This document shows, piece after piece, positions 1 through 6,635 of a DNA stretch of 17,326 bases; position 1 is the first letter of the stretch, and every line of letters starts with the position of its first letter. This DNA comes from Candidatus Colimorpha enterica. GTDB lineage: Bacteria > Bacillota > Clostridia > Oscillospirales > CAG-272. The DNA is taken from positions 23,187 to 40,512 of the forward strand of contig FR891209.1 of assembly GCA_000433515.1 (NCBI GenBank). Direction: 5' to 3'. Both the position numbers and the translations under genes were made by a program. The notes under the pieces were generated by a model that was not told the DNA's origin, made no database searches, and worked only from the letters and a program-made list of their open reading frames with translations.

Positions 1-899
1 AGGCATTCATGACGGAGCTGTACCGCCACATCGGACCCGACACCGACGTTCCGGCAGGCGACATCGGAACCGGAGCGCGCGAGATCGGCTATATGTTCGG
101 TCAGTACAAGAAGATAATGAACGAGTACACCGGTGTCCTTACCGGAAAATCGCTTTCCTACGGCGGCTCGCTTGCAAGAAAAGAGGCAACCGGATACGGT
201 CTGTGCTACTTCACGAACGAGCTTCTCCGCGAGCACGGAATGTCCTTCGACGGCATGACGACCGTGATCTCCGGCTCCGGAAATGTCGCGATCTATGCCT
301 GCGAGAAGGCTCAGGCCCTCGGCGCGAAGGTCGTTGCGCTCTCCGACTCCAACGGCTATATCTATGACAGGGACGGCATAAAGCTCGATGTCGTCAAGCA
401 GATAAAGGAGGTCGAGCGCGGACGCATTTCCGAATATGCAAAGCGTGTTCCCGGCTCTGTCTATACCGAGGGCTGCTCCGGCATCTGGTCGATAAAATGC
501 GACATCGCACTCCCCTGCGCCACCCAGAACGAGATCTGCGCCGAAAGCGCGGCTCTCCTTGTGAAGAACGGCGTGAAGGCAGTATGCGAGGGCGCAAATA
601 TGCCCAGCACGCCCGAGGCTATCGAGACCTTCCTGAAGAGCGGCGTCTTCTTCGGTCCCGCAAAGGCTGCAAATGCCGGCGGCGTTGCCACCTCCGGACT
701 TGAAATGTCCCAGAACTCTCTCCGCCTCTCCTGGACGTTTGAGGAGGTTGACGAAAGGCTCTGCGGCATCATGAAGAACATCTACAAAAACGCCTCCGAA
801 GCCGCAAAAGAGTTCGGCATGGAGGGCAACCTTGTCGCAGGCGCAAACATCGCCGGCTTCATGAAGGTCGCCGACGCTATGCTCTGGCAGGGGATTTGA
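1..899 (+). CDS. gdhA: Glutamate dehydrogenase, C-terminal part (5' truncated by window)
   Basis: Oxidoreductase interconverting glutamate and 2-oxoglutarate plus ammonia, a cytoplasmic nitrogen-assimilation enzyme. The reading frame is open from base 3 (Ala-Phe) into the Met at base 9, so the gene begins outside the window. About 298 residues are visible of the roughly 445-450 usual for the hexameric bacterial family. Seen: TDVPAGDIG followed by REIGYMFGQYKK, GSLARKEATGYG, the dinucleotide-binding GSGNVA loop, the CATQNEI stretch, and EGANMPSTPEA near the C-terminus; all are typical of this family. The catalytic lysine region (GGGKGG type) lies upstream of the window and cannot be checked. 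The stop is TGA at 897-899. The gene converges on the minus-strand glycan cluster, and the spacer ends in a bidirectional terminator. It shows no functional link to the neighbouring cluster. Confidence 0.96.
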   Translation, partial: AFMTELYRHIGPDTDVPAGDIGTGAREIGYMFGQYKKIMNEYTGVLTGKSLSYGGSLARKEATGYGLCYFTNELLREHGMSFDGMTTVISGSGNVAIYACEKAQALGAKVVALSDSNGYIYDRDGIKLDVVKQIKEVERGRISEYAKRVPGSVYTEGCSGIWSIKCDIALPCATQNEICAESAALLVKNGVKAVCEGANMPSTPEAIETFLKSGVFFGPAKAANAGGVATSGLEMSQNSLRLSWTFEEVDERLCGIMKNIYKNASEAAKEFGMEGNLVAGANIAGFMKVADAMLWQGI

Positions 900-910
900 G
901 AGGAGAACGT

Positions 911-933
911 CTTCTTTCTCTGAGAGAAAGAAG
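911..933. repeat. 10-bp hairpin downstream of gdhA
   Basis: CTTCTTTCTC at 911-920 is the exact reverse complement of GAGAAAGAAG at 924-933, with a 3-base loop. It lies 12 bases after the gdhA stop. No T-run follows directly (CAAAGAGG does, then an A-rich run), so it is not a textbook terminator. It may be part of the same palindromic repeat complex as 1049-1094, or an mRNA 3' stabiliser. Confidence 0.6.
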
Positions 934-1048
934 CAAAGAGGCAACTGAAAAAAGTTTTAATGGTTGCCGTACAGTCATTGTGCAGCAGCGTGATTAAGTA
1001 CTTCATCTCTGTTATCCCTCAATTATTCTTTTCCCAGTTCTTCTTTCC

Positions 1049-1094
1049 CTCCCTTTCTTTTAAAGAAAGGGAGCGGGGCTTGGGGCAGCGCCCC
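1049..1094. repeat. Two-module palindromic element (purine/pyrimidine hairpin plus GGCAGCGCCC)
   Basis: CTCCCTTTCTTT at 1049-1060 pairs perfectly with AAAGAAAGGGAG at 1062-1073 around a single central T. It is followed at 1082-1094 by GGGGC-AGC-GCCCC, a second small hairpin, then an A-run. The 10-base core GGCAGCGCCC (1084-1093) recurs exactly at 5762-5771 and, inverted, at 9952-9961, each time beside a large AT/GC hairpin. I read this as a diverged member of one dispersed intergenic repeat family rather than a gene-specific signal. The stretch 934-1048 between this and the first hairpin shows nothing I can name. Confidence 0.6.
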
Positions 1095-1102
1095 AAAAAT
1101 AT

Positions 1103-1143
1103 AAAACCCTCATTGCGTAAAACTCACGCAATGAGGGTTTTTT
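1103..1143. terminator. Bidirectional intrinsic terminator between gdhA and the glycan cluster
   Basis: CCCTCATTGCGT (1107-1118) pairs perfectly with ACGCAATGAGGG (1126-1137) around a 7-base loop. AAAA stands before the stem and TTTTTT (1138-1143) after it, so both strands read as a 12-bp stem followed by a U-run. It lies between convergent genes: it can end gdhA transcripts on the plus strand and the glycan cluster on the minus strand, whose last stop codon begins at base 1147, directly beside it. Confidence 0.93.
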
Positions 1144-1144
1144 G

Positions 1145-2314
1145 TCAGAGGTTTTCAGCCCAGTAAGCGGCGGTGTCTGCCATGCCGTTTTTCTGATAGA
1201 AGGAATTCGCGCGGTTAATGCCGTCCCTGATGTAGAGATTCTGAACGATGCCGCCGTCGGCGCCGAGCTCAAGGCTGGCGGGGTCAACGTTTCTGCCCTG
1301 CGAATAGCTTCCGTAGCACCATTGGGTCACAAGCCCGATGCCGCACTTCATGTAGGTGTCAAGCATTTCGTTCCAGCTGTCCTGTTCTGCCTTTTCCTCC
1401 GGGCTCTCGTCCGGGGAGAGAGCGTCGAGAGGATTCACGAACAGCTTTCCGTGGAACTCGCCGACATAGAGAGCGATCTTCAGCTCTTTTGCAAGCTCCG
1501 AATACTCCTTCATCAGCCGAAGCTCCGGATAGTGCACGCTGACAGTGTCAAGCGGAGCGGGAGTGTACCACATAAGCGCGGCGCGGTTGTCCTCGCGGCT
1601 GTTTTCCGGCTCTGTTACGGTTCCCCGCGATCTGTACAGAGCCATTGAATTTGTCCTCGGCGCCGCATCGCCGCCGGTCAGCATCCTGTAAGGATCGATC
1701 TCGCGCACCGCCCTGCCGATGATCTTATAGTACCCGGTCAGGTACTCCGTCAGGAAAGGGTTTCTTTCCCCCTTTGAGGTGGTGAATTCGGTGTCGGTCA
1801 TCTCGCAGGCAAGATTCAGCTCGTTGCCGATCTCCCATGCCCATATCGCCGGGGAAAATCTGTACCTGCCGACAATGTCGCTGACGTACTCAAGCCGCAG
1901 CTTTGTCGAACGGCTTTCCGGGTCGGCGATCAGGTCAAGCTGGTCGCCGACGTAGTCGCAGAAGGCATTGACGTTCCAGAACAGAGACGCGATTATCCCT
2001 ATTCTGTACTTTTCCGCAAGGGAGACAAGCAGGTCGCACGCTTCATGGTACTTAGCCCGCTTTTCTTTCTCTGCCCAGAGGTGAACGTATTCCCCGTAAA
2101 ACACTCCGAACATGACGCGCATACATGGAATGCCGGCTTCTGACAGCTTTCTTATGTAATCCTCGACATCGGTTCTCGTATCGCCGTACACGACCCTGTC
2201 AAGGCAGAGGGACAGCGCGGGGAAGAAATTCACCCCGACACCGTGATACGGTCTGCCGTTCAGGGTCATGACGCCGTCCTTTACCCGGATTCCGAGACGG
2301 GAGAAGTCCTTCAT
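1145..2314 (-). CDS. Cytoplasmic glycoside hydrolase, GH5/cellulase-like (clan GH-A)
   Basis: A 389-residue predicted retaining glycosidase of the TIM-barrel clan GH-A. There is no signal peptide, so it should act on sugars inside the cell. WEIGNELNL supplies the probable acid/base Glu165 (the NE pair of the clan) and LYVGEFH the probable nucleophile Glu286. Other barrel landmarks are GVGVNF (25-30), ASLFWNV (109-115), HYPE (261-264) and QWCYG (331-335). It aligns over almost its full length with the lipoprotein at 4181-5593, which has the same catalytic motifs in the same order. Its ATG overlaps the TGA of the upstream isomerase-like gene by four bases (ATGA), which implies translational coupling. 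It is the last gene of the cluster, ending at the terminator at 1103-1143. The exact family and substrate are uncertain; a beta-mannosidic or beta-glucosidic oligosaccharide is my inference from context. Confidence 0.85.
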   Translation of the reverse strand: MKDFSRLGIRVKDGVMTLNGRPYHGVGVNFFPALSLCLDRVVYGDTRTDVEDYIRKLSEAGIPCMRVMFGVFYGEYVHLWAEKEKRAKYHEACDLLVSLAEKYRIGIIASLFWNVNAFCDYVGDQLDLIADPESRSTKLRLEYVSDIVGRYRFSPAIWAWEIGNELNLACEMTDTEFTTSKGERNPFLTEYLTGYYKIIGRAVREIDPYRMLTGGDAAPRTNSMALYRSRGTVTEPENSREDNRAALMWYTPAPLDTVSVHYPELRLMKEYSELAKELKIALYVGEFHGKLFVNPLDALSPDESPEEKAEQDSWNEMLDTYMKCGIGLVTQWCYGSYSQGRNVDPASLELGADGGIVQNLYIRDGINRANSFYQKNGMADTAAYWAENL

Positions 2315-4131
2315 ACGCCTTCCTTCCAGCGGAGCTGGACGAGGGTGCTGTTGCCGCCGTCGTCGTTGATTATCTCATACTCTCCGAAGGATGCGGGGAT
2401 TATCGCGCTCTGGAGGCGGTTGAGGGTGGTGAACTTTGTCGGGTCGGACTTTGATACGATTCTTACCTTCGTGCCGACGGTGAGGGTCACAAGGTGCATG
2501 AACTTCATCTTTGTGTCGTTGACCGCACGGTTGTAGAAGTGCAGGCGCTCGACGGTGAAGGGCATTTCGGGAAGAGTGTCGTACTCGTCGCGGCTGTATT
2601 CCTTGTTCCACTCTGTGACGTGACGTCCGGCACGGAGATGCTCCTTCACGTAAGGCTCGCGGCGCCATTTTTCGTTGTCGAATGCGTGCTCAAGGTGCAT
2701 TTTCATGGGTCTGCCGCTCATGGTCTGCTCCTTGTCGTTCCAGGTCTTTCTTGCGAAATCGTACTCGAAGAAGGAATATTCGGTTCCGGCTATCGACGGG
2801 CAGGTGTCCATTTCAAGAACCATCTGGTTTCCGCCGTGACCGTGAACCGTCCCCGGAGGAATGAGATAGAGGTCGCCCTCGTTGCTGACGTGGTTTGCGA
2901 TGTAGTCCTTCCACTTTTCGATCGGAACGATGTTGTCGGAGCGGTAGCATTCTCTCTCCCACTCCTCAAGGTCGGCATCGTCCTTGAAGCCCATCCAGGT
3001 GTTGGCGCCCTCGTATGCCTCGGCAATGTAATAGGTCTCATAACGTCCGAGAGGCTCGTTGAAGTGCTTCTTCACATAGTCGCTTCCGGGATGGTTGTGG
3101 ATCGGCATACTGATGCGCTCTGCCGGCTGAGGCTCCGGGAAATATCCGTCGTCAAGCCATATCTCAAGCGGGAAGAGGTCGGGATATTTCTCATGAAGCA
3201 GCTTTCCGCAAAGCTCCTCGCCGTACTGCATAAGGCTCATAAGCGGCAGCTCGATGTTTTCCTCTCTGCCGACATCGACAAGAAGTCCGAGCTCCGGGCT
3301 GGCAAGGCGGTTCCATGCGTTGCAGCCGAGCCCCGGCACGTTGAACAGGTCGCGGTATCTGTACGCGCCCCACGGTCCGGGCTGGAATTCCTTTATCTGC
3401 TTTACCGGCTGGCTGACAAGAGCCTTTATCATCTCGTCATACGCCGCGCGGGGGATCAGCTTCAGGGTGTCGAAAGCGATGCTTTCAAGATAGTAATCCA
3501 TCTTCTCAAGCACTTCTTTTTTCATGAAGTGGAGCAGGTAGTAGTCGCAGTAGTAATACTCCTTCCACATATAACCGGCATCGGGAGTGTCGGAGCCGAA
3601 CGGAATAAGGTTCCCGTCCCACATCTTCCACAGCATCTGCTCGCGCGGGATGTCCATGAAAAGGGTCATGTCGAACAGACCGTCAAGCAGCTTTGTCGAT
3701 GCCGCAGAGCCGTAAAGGATAACGATCCCGTCGGTACTCTTTATCTGCTCCCTGACCGCGTCAACCTTTGCGCCGTCAAGTATGTCCTCAAGCCTGCCGT
3801 CCATGTTGACCCAGCCGAAGCCCGGATCGTCGGTGAGAAACTTCTTTTTGTAAGCGTCAAGCGCCGCCTTTTCAATGAAAAGCCCGGTGGTGGAGATGAG
3901 CGTTACCTTCTTCCCGGCTTTTTCAAGTCCTTCTCCGACAGCTTTTGCAAGTCTGTCAGCCGGTGTGCCGTACCACGCTTCGATAGCAACGTGAGCGTTG
4001 TCTCCCTTGCCGCTTATCGCCCGGCAGAGCGCCGAAACGACGTTTTCCGCGCCGAAAACGAAGGATTTCCGGTTCTCCTCAGAAAGGTGAAGGATGTTTT
4101 CGGCATTTGTTTTGTCTGAATACATTGGCAT
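2311..4131 (-). CDS. Class I mannose-6-phosphate isomerase-like protein with degenerate kinase-like N-terminal domain
   Basis: A 606-residue protein in two parts. Residues about 25-225 resemble the uridine-kinase/phosphoribulokinase fold (hydrophobic strand HVAIEAWYG, then GIVILYGSAAS and LFDMTLFMDIPREQM). The place where a Walker A GxxGxGK[ST] should be reads WYGTPADRLAK, with no P-loop lysine, so this part is probably not an active kinase. Residues about 250-606 resemble the zinc cupin of type I phosphomannose isomerases: HNHPG (345-349) gives two candidate metal His residues, Glu365 a third ligand, and IPPGTVHGHGGNQ (424-436) the second metal motif. The likely role is mannose-6-phosphate to fructose-6-phosphate, but this extended family is less well characterised. 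The start at 4131 is chosen because AGGA lies 9 bases upstream. It begins 49 bases after the GH5 lipoprotein stop and overlaps the next gene by ATGA. Isomerase fold is fairly sure; activity is inferred. Confidence 0.8.
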   Translation of the reverse strand: MPMYSDKTNAENILHLSEENRKSFVFGAENVVSALCRAISGKGDNAHVAIEAWYGTPADRLAKAVGEGLEKAGKKVTLISTTGLFIEKAALDAYKKKFLTDDPGFGWVNMDGRLEDILDGAKVDAVREQIKSTDGIVILYGSAASTKLLDGLFDMTLFMDIPREQMLWKMWDGNLIPFGSDTPDAGYMWKEYYYCDYYLLHFMKKEVLEKMDYYLESIAFDTLKLIPRAAYDEMIKALVSQPVKQIKEFQPGPWGAYRYRDLFNVPGLGCNAWNRLASPELGLLVDVGREENIELPLMSLMQYGEELCGKLLHEKYPDLFPLEIWLDDGYFPEPQPAERISMPIHNHPGSDYVKKHFNEPLGRYETYYIAEAYEGANTWMGFKDDADLEEWERECYRSDNIVPIEKWKDYIANHVSNEGDLYLIPPGTVHGHGGNQMVLEMDTCPSIAGTEYSFFEYDFARKTWNDKEQTMSGRPMKMHLEHAFDNEKWRREPYVKEHLRAGRHVTEWNKEYSRDEYDTLPEMPFTVERLHFYNRAVNDTKMKFMHLVTLTVGTKVRIVSKSDPTKFTTLNRLQSAIIPASFGEYEIINDDGGNSTLVQLRWKEGV

Positions 4132-4180
4132 AGTGATTTTTCCTGTCTTTCCGTGTGTTTGCCTTTATATTTTTATATTT

Positions 4181-5593
4181 TCATTTTCTGAAAAGAGCAT
4201 ACTCCGCGCTGTTCCAGTAAGAAACAGCGTCGTTTTTGCCTTCGGAGATGAATTTTTCGTTTACTTCCTTAAGACCCTCGTTGACGTAGTAGTTGTTTAC
4301 ATACCCGTCAAGAACGCCTAGCTCAAGGCTGGCGGAGTCGATTCTCCTTGCCTGCGAATATGTGCCGTAGCACCAGTAGGTTGTAAGCTGAACGCCGAGG
4401 CGCTCGAACGTGTCGCGTATCTCATACCATGTCGACTGCTCGCGTGCCTCATTTTCGTTCTCCTCGGGACTGATCTTGTCTCCGGGGTTGTCGTGAAAGA
4501 GGGTAGAGTGGAATTCTCCGACATAAAGCCCGATCTTAAGCTCCTTCGCGATCTTTACATAGTCCTCCATGTACTCGAGCTCCGGGTAATGAAGGCTTAT
4601 CGTGTCAAGCGGCGCGGGAGTGTACCACTGAAAGGTGGTCTTGTTCTCGTCATAGCTGTTGTTCGGCTGCCATACGTTTCCGCCGGAGCGCCAGAGAGCC
4701 ATTGAACAGAGCCTCGGAGCCGCGTCTCCGCCGGTTATCATGCGGTATGGGTCTTCTTTGCGGATGGCTTCGCCGATGAGCTTGTAATAAGCGGTCAGCA
4801 TCTCTGACGTGAACATCTTTTTTGTGCCGTCGGTGCCGATAAATTCGGTATTTTTGATATCAACGGCAAGGTTCAGCTCGTTGCCGATCTCCCATGCGTA
4901 TATCGCGGGGGAGTATTTGTACCTGCCGACGACCTCCTCTATGTACTTCATGCGCAGAAGAGTTGAGGCGCTGTCGGGGGAGGTTATCATGTCCAGCTTA
5001 TCGCCGGTGTATTCGCAGAAGGAGTCTACGTTCCAGAAAAGCGATGCGATAATGCCGATGTTGTACTTTTCGGCAAGCGCAATTATATAGTCCATTGCAC
5101 CGAACCATCTGTCCTTGCTTGCCGCCTTGTCCCAGAGCCCGACATCCTTGCCGTAGTAAATATTGAAATTGATGCGCATGACCGGGATGCCCTCGGCTGC
5201 CAGCTTGCTGAAATGCGCCTCGATATCGGTGTGCATATCACCGTAAAACTGCTTGTCAAGTGCGAGATGGAACGCCGGGTGGAAATTCACACCGTAGCCG
5301 TAAAACGGCTTGCCGTTCAGGGTTATCATCCCTTCATTGTTCACCTGAAGCCCGTAACCGGAGAAGTCGGTCTCCTTTATCTCCTTCGGCTTGCTGCTCA
5401 TTTTGACCCTGACGTTTGTGTCGTCGGGAGTTTTTGTCGTGTCGTCAGGCTTGTCGGTCGTCTGACTGTCGCCCGTGCTTACGGTAGTCTTTCCGCCTGT
5501 CGTACCGGCTGTGTTTCCTTCTCCGGGTTTTGCGCAGCCGCAGATGCCGGAAAGCATCACCGCCGCAAGCAGGAGTGCGATCGTTTTTTTCAT
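4181..5593 (-). CDS. Secreted lipoprotein glycoside hydrolase, GH5/cellulase-like
   Basis: A 470-residue protein starting at the ATG ending at 5593, chosen over in-frame ATGs at 5665 and 5608 because GAAAGGA lies just upstream and because it opens directly with a signal peptide (MKKTIALLLAAVMLSGICGC). The lipobox ICGC places the lipid-modified Cys at residue 20. A Gly/Thr/Asp/Lys-rich tether covers about 21-72, and the catalytic domain runs from about 75 to 470. WEIGNELNL gives the probable acid/base Glu239 and LYVGEFH the nucleophile Glu360; HYPE (335-338) and YWCYG (406-410) match the cytoplasmic paralogue at 1145-2314. It should sit on the outer face of the membrane and cut polysaccharide or large oligosaccharides. 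A 208-base spacer with a hairpin repeat separates it from the upstream gene. Glycosidase assignment is strong, substrate unknown. Confidence 0.88.
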   Translation of the reverse strand: MKKTIALLLAAVMLSGICGCAKPGEGNTAGTTGGKTTVSTGDSQTTDKPDDTTKTPDDTNVRVKMSSKPKEIKETDFSGYGLQVNNEGMITLNGKPFYGYGVNFHPAFHLALDKQFYGDMHTDIEAHFSKLAAEGIPVMRINFNIYYGKDVGLWDKAASKDRWFGAMDYIIALAEKYNIGIIASLFWNVDSFCEYTGDKLDMITSPDSASTLLRMKYIEEVVGRYKYSPAIYAWEIGNELNLAVDIKNTEFIGTDGTKKMFTSEMLTAYYKLIGEAIRKEDPYRMITGGDAAPRLCSMALWRSGGNVWQPNNSYDENKTTFQWYTPAPLDTISLHYPELEYMEDYVKIAKELKIGLYVGEFHSTLFHDNPGDKISPEENENEAREQSTWYEIRDTFERLGVQLTTYWCYGTYSQARRIDSASLELGVLDGYVNNYYVNEGLKEVNEKFISEGKNDAVSYWNSAEYALFRK

Positions 5594-5684
5594 AAGTATT
5601 CCTTTCATCCGCGCAGGAGACGGATGCCGGATAGTAAACCCGACATCCGTATGCTCCCCAATCACTTCAATATAAATTCAGTAC

Positions 5685-5772
5685 AAAAGTTCTTGGAAAT
5701 CCAAAAACCTTCTTGCAAGAAGGTTTTTGGGCGGTTAGGAGCAATGCCAAGGCATTGCTCCGGCAGCGCCCG
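5685..5772. repeat. Dispersed nested-hairpin repeat, copy A
   Basis: Composite palindromic element. 5701-5730 is a perfect 30-bp palindrome (arms CCAAAAACCTTCTTG and its complement). 5738-5748 (GGAGCAATGCC) pairs with 5751-5761. An outer helix GGGCG (5729-5733) with CGCCC (5767-5771) would enclose that second hairpin. TTGGA/TCCAA at 5693-5704 forms another small dyad. Bases 5685-5730 match the reverse complement of 9970-10015 with one mismatch in 46, and GGCAGCGCCC (5762-5771) also recurs. The inner T-run after the AAGAAGG arm could make it a terminator on either strand, so it may weaken read-through from the CBM-like gene into the GH5 lipoprotein gene. Confidence 0.9.
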
Positions 5773-5801
5773 ACGTCCTCTCCCGCGTTTTTTAACTGTT
5801 C

Positions 5802-6581
5802 TCAGCGTCTGCCGTGCTTCTTTACGGCAACGGCGCATCCGGCAACCGCAGCCATGCAGATAACTGCGGGAAGAACATAGCTTCCGGTCGGGGGATTGTC
5901 ACCGGGCTTATCGTCGCCGCCGGGCTTGTCATCGCCTGGGATGGTATCGGACTTGAGAAGGTCGCCCTCAAGCTTTGCGGAAGCGATCTCAAGGGATGCG
6001 CCGGGGCAGAAAGCGCCCCAGTGAACATTAGAGCCTACACCGATCGGACCTATCTGAATGTAGGTGCCCTTTACATCGGCTCCGGTCTTGAATTTGTATG
6101 TGTAGGTCTTGTAATCGTCAGTGTTTCCGATCGCAACCGGCTCTGCGTCGGATACGTCTCCGCTGAATCTGATATAGACGTTGTCATATGTTCCCGGATA
6201 CTTTGTATGCAGAGCATGAGACGGATTGCTGTTGAATTTCACCTTTGCAGTGAGCGTGTACTCCGTGTTCGGCTTCAGAAGATCCGAAACTCCGATATAG
6301 TTTCCGATGCCATGGTCTGCGGTATCAACCGCGCTCTGGCTTACGCTTTTTATCGTGAGAACTCCGTTCTCAATCTTTCTTTCGCACGCCTCAAGCCCGC
6401 CTGCACCGGACGAGATGGTTCCCGACCACACACCGTCGATAACGTCCCAGCTTTCTCCACCCGCGGATTCGGGCTTTACAAGCTCGTAGGTCTTTCCCGC
6501 CGCTCCGCAGAAGAGGGAGAGCATTGCGAGAATTACCGCCGCCACCGTGACGATTGCCGTGATTTTTCTGCTGTTTTTCAT
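5802..6581 (-). CDS. Surface-anchored CBM-like protein with NPPTG-type sorting tail
   Basis: A 259-residue exported protein. An N-terminal signal peptide spans about residues 6-29 (hydrophobic core ending LFCGAAG), with no clear lipobox. Residues about 33-200 form a domain clearly paralogous to the one in the lipoprotein at 8116-8901, sharing TADHGIGNYIGVS, KFNSNP, KYPGTYDNV and IQIGPIGVG. A Gly/Asp/Pro/Lys linker with repeated GDDKPG follows. The C-terminus reads NPPTG (229-233), a hydrophobic stretch, then KKHGRR: the layout of an LPXTG-like sortase signal, or failing that a single-pass membrane anchor. I infer carbohydrate binding from the beta-rich look, size and context; I do not recognise a named family with certainty. 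GAAAGGA lies 8 to 9 bases before the ATG. No catalytic residues can be proposed. Confidence 0.85.
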   Translation of the reverse strand: MKNSRKITAIVTVAAVILAMLSLFCGAAGKTYELVKPESAGGESWDVIDGVWSGTISSGAGGLEACERKIENGVLTIKSVSQSAVDTADHGIGNYIGVSDLLKPNTEYTLTAKVKFNSNPSHALHTKYPGTYDNVYIRFSGDVSDAEPVAIGNTDDYKTYTYKFKTGADVKGTYIQIGPIGVGSNVHWGAFCPGASLEIASAKLEGDLLKSDTIPGDDKPGGDDKPGDNPPTGSYVLPAVICMAAVAGCAVAVKKHGRR

Positions 6582-6611
6582 TTTCTTTTTCCTTTCGGTT
6601 GATTATTATTT

Positions 6612-6625
6612 CCGGGGATCCCCGG
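6612..6625. promoter_or_regulatory. Intercistronic GC stem-loop after the solute-binding-protein gene
   Basis: CCGGGGATCCCCGG is a perfect 14-bp palindrome, able to form a 5-bp all-GC stem with a tight GATC loop. On the minus-strand message it comes 10 bases after the binding-protein stop and just ahead of the CBM-like gene's ribosome site. No U-run follows in that direction, so it fits an mRNA 3'-end stabiliser or processing site better than a terminator. The T-run is on the plus strand, where there is no gene to terminate. Confidence 0.55.
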
Positions 6626-6635
6626 TTTTTATCTG

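Noticed and set aside
2494..4119. Long plus-strand open frame (541 codons) opposite the isomerase-like gene
   Set aside because: It is antisense to a well-supported conserved protein, has no ribosome site or recognisable domain, and is explained by codon bias of the minus-strand gene.
5813..6602. Plus-strand open frame opposite the CBM-like wall protein
   Set aside because: It is antisense to a protein with a signal peptide, conserved paralogous domain and anchor; no independent evidence supports it.
6612..6630. Plus-strand terminator (GC stem followed by T-run)
   Set aside because: No plus-strand gene lies upstream; the position suits an intercistronic structure on the minus-strand message.
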